64,000 bases of DNA. Origin: Planctomycetaceae bacterium (lineage in GTDB: Bacteria; Planctomycetota; Phycisphaerae; Phycisphaerales; SM1A02). Position 1 is the first letter of the stretch, and each line of letters opens with the position of its first letter. The position numbers and the translations under genes are program-made. Location: positions 186,001 through 250,000 of the forward strand of contig CANLHK010000001.1 in assembly GCA_947490615.1 (NCBI GenBank), in the 5' to 3' direction. Positions 25,900-37,060 of the stretch are shown here, one piece after another. The notes under the pieces were generated by a model that ran no database searches, had not been told where the DNA came from, and saw nothing but the letters and a program-made list of their open reading frames with translations.

Positions 25900-28205
25900 T
25901 CGCGCCGTCCACCACAGCAACGCCGACGGCGCAGGGAAGCGGCAGCTCGAAGGCGCTTCTGCTCGTGCTATTGGCGGTCCTCGTCGCAGCGGCGTGGCCG
26001 CGGATGCAGAGCGCCCGTGCCGATGAGGTGGACGCAACGAGCTCCGACACTCCGCGGCACATTGGTCTCGCCGAAGCGCATCCCTACATGCGGGAAGTCG
26101 CCGCACATTGGCGCGAACATCTCCATGAATCGCTCGCACCCATCCTTGCGCTGCGTGATGCCATTGCCAACGATCCAGCACTACACCTGAGCATGGCCAG
26201 TGGCAATCGGGCGGACATCACCGATGCGGTGCGGCTCCATTCCATCGCGGCCCTGGATGCAAACATCCTGGTGTTCGATGCAGTGGGAGCTCCGCTTTCA
26301 CTCGTGCGAATCGATCGAAATGGGCAAACCCATCCTGAACCGCTCGACCGCACGGCGCGAGGATTGGAAGAGTGCCGCGGTGCTCCGATCGCGGGAATCC
26401 TCGGCCGCGAAGGAAAGCCCGCACTCACCGTGTTCAAAGCTTGCGATGAGGAGCGCACCGAGTTTGCCCACACGCATGTCTTGGTTGGCTTCGCGCCGAT
26501 GTCGAAGCCAAACGGCGGCCTGCTTGGGTTTGTCGCCGTCGTGACGGGCCTCGCACCTGTGCAAGCGACACTCGCCGCGGCGCATCCGCAGATCGCCGTG
26601 GGCTATCACCTTTCGCTCTTACTCGCGGATGGCACCATCGTCGACGATGCGAGTGACGAATACCGTTCGACCGCCGCGCCAAGTTGGTTGCGCCCAACCG
26701 TCGGAACCACCGAAGCACTCGCCGCGGCCGCCTACCACGCGAGCGAAGGTCTCTACTTTGCCAATGGCGATCTCGAAGCGTTGGTGCTTCCGCTGCCTGA
26801 GCTGCGCGTACCGATTGGTGAGCAACCCGCACTCCTACTTTGCGCCGACCCCACGGTGCTGCGCTTGCGCGGCGTGGCCTCCACGAGTGGCGGACCTCTC
26901 TCGAGCGGCGTCATCGCGTTGATGGTCGTGCTCTCTGCGACAGTGGGAATCGGAGTCTGGATCCTCGCGCGGCGATCGCTCAAAGAAACTGCCCTCGCAG
27001 CCCGCGCAGCCGTCGAAGAATCGAATCTCGAGCGTCATCGCCTGATCTCTGGTGTCAGTCACGACATCCGCGGTCCGTTGGGAGCGATCGTTGGATACAC
27101 CGAACTCCTCCGCAGCGACGCGCACTACCGCTCCGATGAAACGCTGCGTCAGCAGGCGTTTGACGCGATCACCCGAAGCTGCGCGTTCATCGTGCGACTC
27201 ACCGATCACCTGCTTGATCTGCGCAGCGCGGCGATGGGCAAGCTCACGGTGGAGTCGCGCATGACCGATGTGCTGGCGATCTGCCGCGAGTGTGTGGCGA
27301 CCTACCAGCTCGAAGCTGCGGACAAAGGCTTCGCTATCGCGTTCGTCCATACCGACATCGCGCAGCTGGAGATCCTCAGCGATCCAACGCGCCTTCGGCA
27401 AATCGTGCAGAACCTCGTGGGCAATGCGGTGCGCTACACCGATCGCGGCGCAGTCGTCGTGTCGCTGTCGATTCCCGCGGCGGCTCCCGATCTTCTCGAG
27501 ATCACCGTCACCGACACGGGCATCGGCATCCCGCAGCGCGCACTCGACAACATCTTTCTGCCGTTCTTTCGCGTGCAGGCTGAGCAAGGCGAGGAACGCG
27601 CGGGCAAGGGGCTGGGGCTTGCGGTGGTCAAGACCATCGTCGATGCACTTGGTGGAACCATCGCCGTCAGCAGCGTGCAGGGACAAGGCTCATGCTTCAC
27701 CTTGCGCCTGCCTGCCAAGCGCTGGATACGACCCGATGCCTCGGCGCCACTGCGGGCACTCAAGGTGGCCGGCGAGCTCGCCGATGCCGCGCCCTCGCAT
27801 CTGCTCGAAGGTCTCAACATCGCCTTCGCCGACGATTACGAAGATGCCCGCGCGATTACGGGGCGCCTTCTGCGCAGCGCGGGCGCGACGGTGAGCGTCT
27901 TCGCGTCGGGCGCCGATCTTCTCCAAGCGATTCAGTGCGGCCTGGAGACCGACTGCGTGCTCCTCGACCTCCAGATGCCCGGCATGACGGGGCACGAGAC
28001 GGCCGTCGCGCTGCGCAAGACCGGCTGCACCGCGCCGATGATCGCGCTCTCGGCCATTTCCGATGAGGCGACGCGTGCGCGCAGCGCCGTTGTTGGATTC
28101 GCCTTTCACCTCTCCAAGCCTGGCGATCCCATCGAACTCCAAACGCGCATCGCAGAAGCGGTCGGACGCAAACCGATGATGGCGCCAACCAACGCGCGCC
28201 GATAG
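25896..28205 (+). CDS. Hybrid sensor histidine kinase with C-terminal receiver
   Basis: 769 residues. A membrane segment at about 20-35, an extracytoplasmic region (about 45-330, cache-like in plan but not firmly recognised), a second membrane segment (about 338-358), HisKA with H389 (LISGVSHDIRGPLGAIVGYTELL), an ATPase domain (NLVGNAVRYTDRG, DTGIGIP, GKGLGLAVVKTIV) and a receiver (about 638-755) with phospho-acceptor D691 in VLLDLQMPGM. It lacks its own PAS domain, while the overlapping upstream gene has PAS but no kinase. No separate DNA-binding regulator follows; uppP is 6 bp downstream. Confidence 0.88.
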   Translation: MIAPSTTATPTAQGSGSSKALLLVLLAVLVAAAWPRMQSARADEVDATSSDTPRHIGLAEAHPYMREVAAHWREHLHESLAPILALRDAIANDPALHLSMASGNRADITDAVRLHSIAALDANILVFDAVGAPLSLVRIDRNGQTHPEPLDRTARGLEECRGAPIAGILGREGKPALTVFKACDEERTEFAHTHVLVGFAPMSKPNGGLLGFVAVVTGLAPVQATLAAAHPQIAVGYHLSLLLADGTIVDDASDEYRSTAAPSWLRPTVGTTEALAAAAYHASEGLYFANGDLEALVLPLPELRVPIGEQPALLLCADPTVLRLRGVASTSGGPLSSGVIALMVVLSATVGIGVWILARRSLKETALAARAAVEESNLERHRLISGVSHDIRGPLGAIVGYTELLRSDAHYRSDETLRQQAFDAITRSCAFIVRLTDHLLDLRSAAMGKLTVESRMTDVLAICRECVATYQLEAADKGFAIAFVHTDIAQLEILSDPTRLRQIVQNLVGNAVRYTDRGAVVVSLSIPAAAPDLLEITVTDTGIGIPQRALDNIFLPFFRVQAEQGEERAGKGLGLAVVKTIVDALGGTIAVSSVQGQGSCFTLRLPAKRWIRPDASAPLRALKVAGELADAAPSHLLEGLNIAFADDYEDARAITGRLLRSAGATVSVFASGADLLQAIQCGLETDCVLLDLQMPGMTGHETAVALRKTGCTAPMIALSAISDEATRARSAVVGFAFHLSKPGDPIELQTRIAEAVGRKPMMAPTNARR

Positions 28206-28211
28206 AGCCGC

Positions 28212-29072
28212 GTGACCATTCTGCAGGCCATCATCCTCGGACTCGTTGAGGGCATCACCGAGTACCTCCCCGTCAGTTCGACGGGACACCTCATCCTGAC
28301 GGCGTGGCTGCTGGGACTCTCGGAGGATCCGCTCCAGAAGAGCGCGGTCGACTCCTTCAACATCATCATCCAAGGCGGCGCGATCCTCGCGGTCGTTGGC
28401 CTCTATCGCACCCGCGTGATGGCGATGATCGCTGGCGTCTTTGGCCGCGATCGCGCAGGACGCACGCTGTTCCTCAAGCTCATCGTGGCCTTTCTGCCCG
28501 CGGCCGTGCTCGGTGTCTTACTTGATGACTGGATTGAAGAGCGGCTCTTTCGCCCGATTCCCGTCCTTGTGGCACTCGGCGGCGGCGGCGTTCTCATTCT
28601 CATCCTCGCTCCGTGGATTCGCACGCTCGTGGTGCGTGAGAAGACGGAGAGAGACGACTTCTCCATGCTCTCGTTCAGTCACGCGCTGGCCATCGGCTGC
28701 ATGCAGGTGCTCGCGATGTGGCCAGGCACGAGTCGCTCGATGGTCACCATCGTGGGCGGCATGCTGTTTGGACTCTCGCCACGGCGCGCGGCGGAGTTCA
28801 GCTTCTTACTCGGTCTTCCCACACTCGGCGGTGCCTGCGTCTACAAGTTGTTCAAGGCAGCGCGCCACGATCCGAACGCGTTCATCGATGCGCTCGGTGG
28901 AATCACGCCACTTCTGGTGGGACTTCTTGTGGCGACGATCGCGGCCGCCATCAGCGTGAAGTGGTTGGTGCGCTACCTCAGTCGCGGCGGTGTCGCGGTG
29001 TTTGGTTGGTGGCGCGTCGTGATCGCCTTGGCGATGGGCACTGCGATTCTCAGCGGGCGCCTCACGCTCTGA
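28212..29072 (+). CDS. uppP: Undecaprenyl-diphosphatase (BacA/UppP)
   Basis: 286 residues from a GTG. An integral membrane enzyme that recycles undecaprenyl diphosphate, the lipid carrier of peptidoglycan. The family motifs GLVEGITEYLPVSSTGHL (catalytic Glu and Ser region) and WPGTSRSMVTIVGGMLFGLSP (PGxSRS) are exact. It begins 6 bp after the hybrid kinase, so it may share the transcript. Its TGA abuts the TGA of the convergent CYTH gene, forming TGATCA. Confidence 0.95.
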   Translation: MTILQAIILGLVEGITEYLPVSSTGHLILTAWLLGLSEDPLQKSAVDSFNIIIQGGAILAVVGLYRTRVMAMIAGVFGRDRAGRTLFLKLIVAFLPAAVLGVLLDDWIEERLFRPIPVLVALGGGGVLILILAPWIRTLVVREKTERDDFSMLSFSHALAIGCMQVLAMWPGTSRSMVTIVGGMLFGLSPRRAAEFSFLLGLPTLGGACVYKLFKAARHDPNAFIDALGGITPLLVGLLVATIAAAISVKWLVRYLSRGGVAVFGWWRVVIALAMGTAILSGRLTL

Positions 29073-29579
29073 TCAGAGGTCGGCGTACGAACCGCTCACG
29101 GGCTCACCAAGCGCGGGACGAAACTGATCGATGAGCGTCTGAACCTTGAGGCGCGTTTCGGCTGGATCATCACTGATCCCCACGATGCCTTCGAGCTCGA
29201 AGTAGTTCCCAAGTCCCGCGACGGCATCGAGGTGAATGCGCACATTTTCGGCGCGCCACAGCTCGCGGCGCTTCACGATGACGCGGGTGCTCTTGCGATC
29301 AAGACCAGGAAAGCGCACCTCGACCTGTGCGTCGTCGAGACGAGTCCACCGTGACGCGCGCGCGTTGGTGCGATCAGGTCGGTCGTACCAGAGCCATTCG
29401 TCCCGCACGGCACCCGACTCTTCGTTGCGCTCGACGCGGCGCTTCAATCGGCCTTCGGGCACTGCGACATACTCATCGGTTTGCAGCAGGGCCGCGATGC
29501 GCTTGGCGCACACCGCATGACAGATCGCTTTGGCGAGTTCAAGGTTGCGCAGCTCCGCTTTGAACTCGATGTTTTTCAC
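29073..29579 (-). CDS. CYTH-domain protein (class IV adenylate cyclase / triphosphatase-like)
   Basis: 168 residues. The CYTH tunnel signature appears as NIEFKAEL at the N-terminus (family ExExK: E5, K7, E9), then GRLKRRVE, VEVRFPGLDRKSTRVIVKRRELW, VRIHLDAVAGLGNYFELEG, and an acidic C-terminal region. VAGLGNYFELEG is typical of class IV (CyaB-like) members. These hydrolyse triphosphates such as thiamine or inorganic triphosphate, or cyclise ATP; the substrate cannot be read. Four-bp overlap with the upstream gene and co-directional with ligA. Confidence 0.82.
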   Translation of the reverse strand: MKNIEFKAELRNLELAKAICHAVCAKRIAALLQTDEYVAVPEGRLKRRVERNEESGAVRDEWLWYDRPDRTNARASRWTRLDDAQVEVRFPGLDRKSTRVIVKRRELWRAENVRIHLDAVAGLGNYFELEGIVGISDDPAETRLKVQTLIDQFRPALGEPVSGSYADL

Positions 29580-30130
29580 GAGCCGTCGCCTGCGCGCAAC
29601 ACCGCATCGCGTGAAGCAGCGGACTGCTGTGCAGTCTGCAAGGTGAGACCACCCGCTAGCCGTGCCAGTTGACGCTCGGCCTCCAACCGATCAGCGACTT
29701 CAAGCATCATGGTTGGGCAAAGTGAGTCGGTGTCGATCCGATAGATGCGCCACGAGGTCCCGCCGCCATCAGGCCGACCCGCGAGCCAAACCTCAGCACC
29801 TGTCGCGGCACCCTGAACGGTGACGAGCCCGATCGCCTCGCGCAGCAAATCTTGGGTTGGGCAAGGCTGCGCGGCTCCACCTGCGACCCGCACTTCAACT
29901 TGAAAGTGCGAGGGATCGGAAGCTGACTTCGAGCGCGATTGCACGATCTGTCGCAGCGTGACCTCGATCTGCTTCGTTTCAGGACTTCCCGCCTTCGCCA
30001 CCGCAATGTCAATCACCCCAGGGCGGGCGAGAAGGTTGCCACCAAGGAACCACACCAAGAGCGCAGCGAGCGCGAGAAACGCGGCAAGGCGATAGGAGAG
30101 ATTGCGAAAGCCGAGGAGGACCTGGGACAC
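29576..30130 (-). CDS. Hypothetical membrane-anchored protein
   Basis: 184 residues. One hydrophobic segment at about 14-32 (LAAFLALAALLVWFLGG) with a soluble, probably extracytoplasmic, remainder. It contains two cysteines in PCPTQD and DSLCPT and a helical C-terminus (RLEAERQLARLAGGLTLQT). I do not recognise the family. It lies between ligA (12 bp upstream) and the CYTH gene (4-bp overlap), so the three look like one operon, but no functional link is evident. Confidence 0.65.
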   Translation of the reverse strand: MSQVLLGFRNLSYRLAAFLALAALLVWFLGGNLLARPGVIDIAVAKAGSPETKQIEVTLRQIVQSRSKSASDPSHFQVEVRVAGGAAQPCPTQDLLREAIGLVTVQGAATGAEVWLAGRPDGGGTSWRIYRIDTDSLCPTMMLEVADRLEAERQLARLAGGLTLQTAQQSAASRDAVLRAGDGS

Positions 30131-30142
30131 GGGTCGAAGAGT

Positions 30143-32719
<2,577 letters not shown>

Positions 32720-32723
<4 letters not shown>

Positions 32724-33550
32724 CTGGAGCGGCAGCGCTCGACGAGCGCAAGCGCCGCGCGAATGTCCGGCACGCGTTGATCCCCCGCTTCACGCTCGAC
32801 CGCAAGACGCAACGACGCAGGAACCGCTGCGAGCGCCGCAAAGAACGCGCTCCAATCGACCGCACCAGTTCCAACGCAGACTTCGCTGCCCCATGTTCCT
32901 GCTGTGACGGTCGGAAGCGCGTCCTTGATGTGCACCTGCAGGATGCGCGGCGCGAGGCTTGCCACCGCGCGCACTGGATCACCCATGCCGTAGAGAATCA
33001 TGTTCGCGGGATCGAAGTTCACTCCGATGGAATCTTCACCAAGCGCGTCGAGCGCCTGAGCGAGCGTATCGGCTGATTCCTGACCAGTTTCCAACGCGAT
33101 GCGCGCGCCTTCGTTGGCGAAGAGATCACCAACTTCCCGAAGTCGATCGAAGAGCTTTGCCCTCGTGGCGGACGCTTCGTGAGGAATAAACCCCGCGTGA
33201 AAGGTCACGAGCCCGATGCGATGACTTCCCGCGATTCGTGCGACCTCCGCTGCGCGCGCGCGGGTCGCGCTCCACGACGCATCAGGCACCACACCACCTG
33301 TGGCGCGAATCGTCTCGAGTGTGCTGTAGTCCTCACCGACGGTTTCCAGCATGCCACTGGCCACTTCGATCCCCGCCTGCCCGAGCGCGTCAAACACACC
33401 AGACCATCGCTGCGGGGACTCGACGATTGGAGTCAGTGCCAATTGCACCGCATTGGCTCCCGTGGCCTTCACCCGCGTTACGAGCTCTGCGGGATCGGAC
33501 GCTTGAAGGCTCCACGAACAGACGGCGCTTGGCGCAGCAGAGATCGGCAT
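32720..33550 (-). CDS. Sugar phosphate isomerase/epimerase-like TIM-barrel protein
   Basis: 276 residues. The xylose isomerase-like (AP endonuclease 2) barrel is shown by the spaced metal-site residues: Glu in RIALETGQES, Asp in IGVNFDPANMIL, His in ILQVHIKDAL and the late Glu in LAVEREAG. Substrate and reaction cannot be read; such proteins act on inositol, tagatose, ribulose or oligosaccharide derivatives and are abundant in Planctomycetes. TAGAGT at 33557-33562 ends six bases before the ATG. A second, only distantly similar barrel lies at 45963. Confidence 0.82.
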
Positions 33551-33556
33551 CGCTGC

Positions 33557-33562
33557 ACTCTA
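33557..33562 (-). promoter_or_regulatory. Candidate -10 TAGAGT (leaderless)
   Basis: TAGAGT on the minus strand ends six bases before the ATG at 33550. Confidence 0.45.
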
Positions 33563-33689
33563 CCGACGCTGCGCGCAGGCGACTTCACGCGCCACTCCCG
33601 CTGAATCGCTCAATTCAACGGGCCAACGCGGGCGTGGCGGCGATTACCATGCGCGCCCCCCCGCGCCCTGTTGTTCCTCGCGTTCCATC

Positions 33690-34394
33690 GTGGACACCAC
33701 CGACCTCAACTCCGCATCCGACGCCTCGCGCGGCACGGCGCCCCGTGTTGAAGCGCGGATCGAACCACCAGCGTCCACGCCGCGCGCCAGCGCGAGGCCG
33801 CCGACGCGCTTTGAACGCCTCGAAGCGTGGCTGAGTCGGCTCTCGATCAAGAACAACTTCTGGCACAGCATCTTCTCTCTCGTCTGGCTCCCCTACGCCT
33901 TCCGCTCGGGGATTCGCATGAGCGGGTTGCGCAAGCTCTCGACCGAGCGCTTCACGGCGATCCTGCCCTTTCGTCGCTTCAATCGCAACTTCTACGACGC
34001 GATGGCGGGCGCTGCGCTCTTGGGAAATTCCGAAGTCGCCGCGGGGATGTTCCTCTTCTCACTGTGCGGCGGTGACTACATGGTCGTCTGCAAGGAGATG
34101 CGTTACCGCTTTCTCCGTCCTTGCCTTGGTCCCGCGGTCTATCGCGTCGTGAAGAGCGAAGATGTCGAAGAGCGGCTGGCCAAAGGTGGCGAGTTCAATG
34201 TTGAGCTCGACATGGAGATCTACCAGCAGGCGCTGGTGCACAAGCGCGAGGAACTTCTCGTGGGTCGCTGCCAGATCACTTTCCACTGCACGCCCAAGAC
34301 GATGGTGCGTCAACGCGCCGATCGTCGTCGCGCCCGTCATGAGAAGAACGCGGCGCTCAACGACTCCTCGCGCACCGAACCACCGTCGCGTTGA
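33690..34394 (+). CDS. DUF4442-type hotdog-fold protein
   Basis: 234 residues from a GTG. After about 40 disordered residues rich in Pro, Ala and Arg comes a hotdog-like core: NFWHSIFSLVWLPYAFRSGI, LSTERFTAILPFRRFNRNFYD, AMAGAALLGNSEVAAGMFLF and EMRYRFLRPC. This matches the DUF4442 pattern of thioesterase-like proteins, from memory. The C-terminus is Arg-rich. A TACCAT box at 33645-33650 would give a 30-40 base leader. Its TGA overlaps the ATG of the next gene (TGATG). Substrate unknown. Confidence 0.7.
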   Translation: MDTTDLNSASDASRGTAPRVEARIEPPASTPRASARPPTRFERLEAWLSRLSIKNNFWHSIFSLVWLPYAFRSGIRMSGLRKLSTERFTAILPFRRFNRNFYDAMAGAALLGNSEVAAGMFLFSLCGGDYMVVCKEMRYRFLRPCLGPAVYRVVKSEDVEERLAKGGEFNVELDMEIYQQALVHKREELLVGRCQITFHCTPKTMVRQRADRRRARHEKNAALNDSSRTEPPSR

Positions 34395-35482
34395 TGGCTC
34401 TGTCCAGTCGCACCATCTTCTCTGGATTCGCGCTCGCCACGAGTTGGACTTGGTGCATCGGAATGTTCGCACCAATCCTCATGGGCCAACTCTTCGGTTG
34501 GCCGGGGATCCTGGTCTTTGCGCTGCCCAACATCATCGGATGCGCGTGCTTTGGGTATCTCCGCACGGCCGAGCGATCGCGGCAAGAGACGCGCGATCAC
34601 GCGTGGGTGATGGGCGTCTTCTCCGCCGCCACCGTCGCCTACCAAGTGTTCTTCGCGGGTTGGCAATGGGGACCGATTGTCGCCGAGCAATTCGAGGCGT
34701 CGTCAAATCAAGGGACCGCATTGGTCACAGGAGCGCTCTTCACTGCAAGTGTTCTTCTTGCGGCGTTACCGCGACATCTGCTCTGGCCCTTGGCCGCGTT
34801 GGCGTTTCCACTGAGTCTGCTGACCTTCGCGTTTCTTCCGTGGGGCTCGATGCACGCCATCAGCGCGCGCGGCGCGTGGACGATGGGCGATCTCGCGTTG
34901 GTTGCGCCAACGATCGTCTTCGGTTTCTTGCTCTCGCCCAACCTCGACCTGACCTTCCATCGCGCGCGACAGGAGTGTCACGCGGGAGAACGGCCGCGCA
35001 ACTTCGCAGTCTTCGGAGTCGCGTTTGCGGCGATGCTGCTGCTGACGACTTGTTACCTCGCAGCAAGTCCTGGTGGACTCAACAACCCCGCGGTGCGTGC
35101 GCACATGGCCATCCAATTGGTGATGACCTGCGCGCTCCATCTCTCGGAGTTGCGCTTCCTCCGCCTTCCTGTCGCGCCAAGGATGCTGCTCGGCGTCGGA
35201 GCGGGAATCCTCGGCCTCATCGTGGCGCTCGTTGAACCAGGACGCGATTCCTACCTGCGATTCCTCGGTCTGTATGGACTGTTGTTCCCCGCCTACGCAG
35301 CGCTGGCGTTGCGCGCCAAAGGTCGGCCGACGGTTCGAGCGGCGTTGGCGGTTGGCGTCGCGGTGATTGCGGTGACGCCAATCTTGGATCACGCGTTTCT
35401 CGATCGACCCACGATGCTCGCGCCGCTCGCGGTCGTGTTCCCGCTTGTGGCCATCGTGTTGTTCACGCGTCGCGGCCGCTGA
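34394..35482 (+). CDS. Polytopic membrane protein of unknown function
   Basis: 362 residues with about ten predicted membrane segments and a basic C-terminus (TRRGR). The N-terminal part ATSWTWCIGMFAPILMGQLF and LPNIIGCACFGYLRT is faintly reminiscent of LeuT-fold transporters, but the later segments do not confirm this. A conserved-looking cytoplasmic loop holds FLLSPNLDLTFHRARQECH. Translationally coupled to the DUF4442 protein. No transport substrate can be proposed. Confidence 0.65.
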   Translation: MALSSRTIFSGFALATSWTWCIGMFAPILMGQLFGWPGILVFALPNIIGCACFGYLRTAERSRQETRDHAWVMGVFSAATVAYQVFFAGWQWGPIVAEQFEASSNQGTALVTGALFTASVLLAALPRHLLWPLAALAFPLSLLTFAFLPWGSMHAISARGAWTMGDLALVAPTIVFGFLLSPNLDLTFHRARQECHAGERPRNFAVFGVAFAAMLLLTTCYLAASPGGLNNPAVRAHMAIQLVMTCALHLSELRFLRLPVAPRMLLGVGAGILGLIVALVEPGRDSYLRFLGLYGLLFPAYAALALRAKGRPTVRAALAVGVAVIAVTPILDHAFLDRPTMLAPLAVVFPLVAIVLFTRRGR

Positions 35483-35529
35483 ATTCGCAACTTTCTCAGC
35501 ACGCCGCATCGGGCAAGCGCACGCGGCCC

Positions 35530-35535
35530 TACGCT
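35530..35535 (+). promoter_or_regulatory. Candidate -10 TACGCT
   Basis: TACGCT ends 19 bases before the ATG of the DUF1800 gene. The same hexamer precedes the gene at 50809. Confidence 0.35.
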
Positions 35536-35554
35536 GCCCTTTCGGGTTTCTGCG

Positions 35555-37039
35555 ATGGGCAATGTCTTCCAACCGCTTCCCTCGAAAGACTTCGACTACG
35601 CCGCTGCGCAGCACCTGCTGAATCGCGCGGGGTTTGGTGGCACTCCTTCTCAGGTCCGCGCCTTGGTCGAACTCGGCCTCGACGCCGCGGTCGATTACCT
35701 CGTGAACTTCGAAGGTGAACGGGTCTCCAACGAAGGCGTCGAGTTCAAGAGCGACATCCTGCGCGCGCAGACTCCTGAAGAGCAAGAGACGCTCCGACGC
35801 GCCCGCATTGCCAAGGACACCGAGACCATTGCCCGCCTTGAGCGCGAGCGACAGCAACGACAGAACGAAGATCGCGCGCAAATCGCCGCGATGAAGCGCT
35901 GGTGGCTCGCGCGGATGATCGAATCGGGCCGTCCGCTGCAGGAGAAGCTCACACTCTTCTGGCACGGGCACTTTGCTACCGGCTACCGCACCATCGAGAA
36001 CAGTTGGCACATGCTGATGCAGAACGGCATGCTGCGCTCGCGCTGCGCGGGCAACTTTGCCGAACTCGCGCGCGGGATCGTGAGTGATCCCGCGATGCTC
36101 AAGTACCTCGACAACGACGAGAACCGCAAGGCGAGCCCCAACGAGAATCTCTCCCGCGAGTTGCTCGAGCTCTTCACGCTTGGTGAAGGCAACGGCTACA
36201 GCGAGCGCGACATCAAAGAAGGCGCCCGCGCTCTGACGGGACGCACCTTCCGGGGCAACGAGTACTTCTTTGACAAGAATCAGCACGACGGCGGTGGCAA
36301 GCAAATCCTACGGCGCAGCGGCAATCTCACGGGAGACGACTTCATCTCGATCATCCTCGAGCAGCCCGCCTGCTCGCGCTTCATCGCCCTGAAGCTCTAC
36401 CGCTTCTTTGTGAACGACGCGCCTGGACTCACCCGCGATGGCGCCGACATGATCGAGCGACTCGCCAAAGCGCTTCGCGATGCGCGGTATGAACTGCGAC
36501 CTGCGTTGCGCGCGCTCTTTCGTTCGCAGGGTTTTTACGCAAGAGAGAATCGCCTTTCGATCGTCAAGAGCCCTACCCAACTCATGGTGCAGACGGTGCG
36601 CGGACTCGGCACGCCAGCACGAAGCGTCGATCGGCTTGTCGAGGCAGGCGACCTCATGGGTCAGGAACTCTTCCAACCGCCAAGTGTGAAAGGCTGGCCA
36701 GGCGGCCGCTCGTGGATCAACACCGCGACCATGTTCACGCGACAGAATGTGGCGATCTTCCTGCTCACGGGTCGGACCAACCGAGGTCCCGCGTCAGGGA
36801 CCGCCGAACCCTACGACGCCATGCATCTTGTCGAACATCTGCGAGACGCTTCGGGCGCGCTCGATTCGCGCGAGTGTGTGCGCAGCCTCGCGGTGGTGGC
36901 GCTCGGCGGTGATCCAGGACACGAACGCCTGCGGGAACTCGAGGACTATCTTGCCTCGGTCGGCGGCACCATCAACAACGAACGCGTGCAGGCCTTGCTC
37001 TGCCTCATCACGGCGATGCCCGAGTATCAACTCTGTTAG
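35555..37039 (+). CDS. DUF1800 family protein
   Basis: 494 residues. The family pattern is clear: AAQHLLNRAGFGGTPSQVRALVELGLDAAVDYLV near the start, MKRWWLARMIESGRPLQEKLTLFWHGHFAT, NPNENLSRELLELFTLGEG-type residues (SPNENLSRELLELFTLGEGN), and SVKGWPGGRSWINTATM near the end. An 18-residue stretch of Gln/Arg/Glu-rich coil lies at about 90-110. DUF1800 and DUF1501 genes occur as pairs in Planctomycetes and many Proteobacteria and are thought to form an exported complex; the role is not established. No export signal is seen on this partner. Confidence 0.9.
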   Translation: MGNVFQPLPSKDFDYAAAQHLLNRAGFGGTPSQVRALVELGLDAAVDYLVNFEGERVSNEGVEFKSDILRAQTPEEQETLRRARIAKDTETIARLERERQQRQNEDRAQIAAMKRWWLARMIESGRPLQEKLTLFWHGHFATGYRTIENSWHMLMQNGMLRSRCAGNFAELARGIVSDPAMLKYLDNDENRKASPNENLSRELLELFTLGEGNGYSERDIKEGARALTGRTFRGNEYFFDKNQHDGGGKQILRRSGNLTGDDFISIILEQPACSRFIALKLYRFFVNDAPGLTRDGADMIERLAKALRDARYELRPALRALFRSQGFYARENRLSIVKSPTQLMVQTVRGLGTPARSVDRLVEAGDLMGQELFQPPSVKGWPGGRSWINTATMFTRQNVAIFLLTGRTNRGPASGTAEPYDAMHLVEHLRDASGALDSRECVRSLAVVALGGDPGHERLRELEDYLASVGGTINNERVQALLCLITAMPEYQLC

Positions 37040-37060
37040 GACGCACGAGTAGGACGAACC

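Noticed and set aside
34766-36304. 512-codon minus-strand ORF opposite the membrane protein and DUF1800 gene
   Set aside because: Spans two real genes and the spacer between them on the other strand; low-complexity Arg/Glu content.
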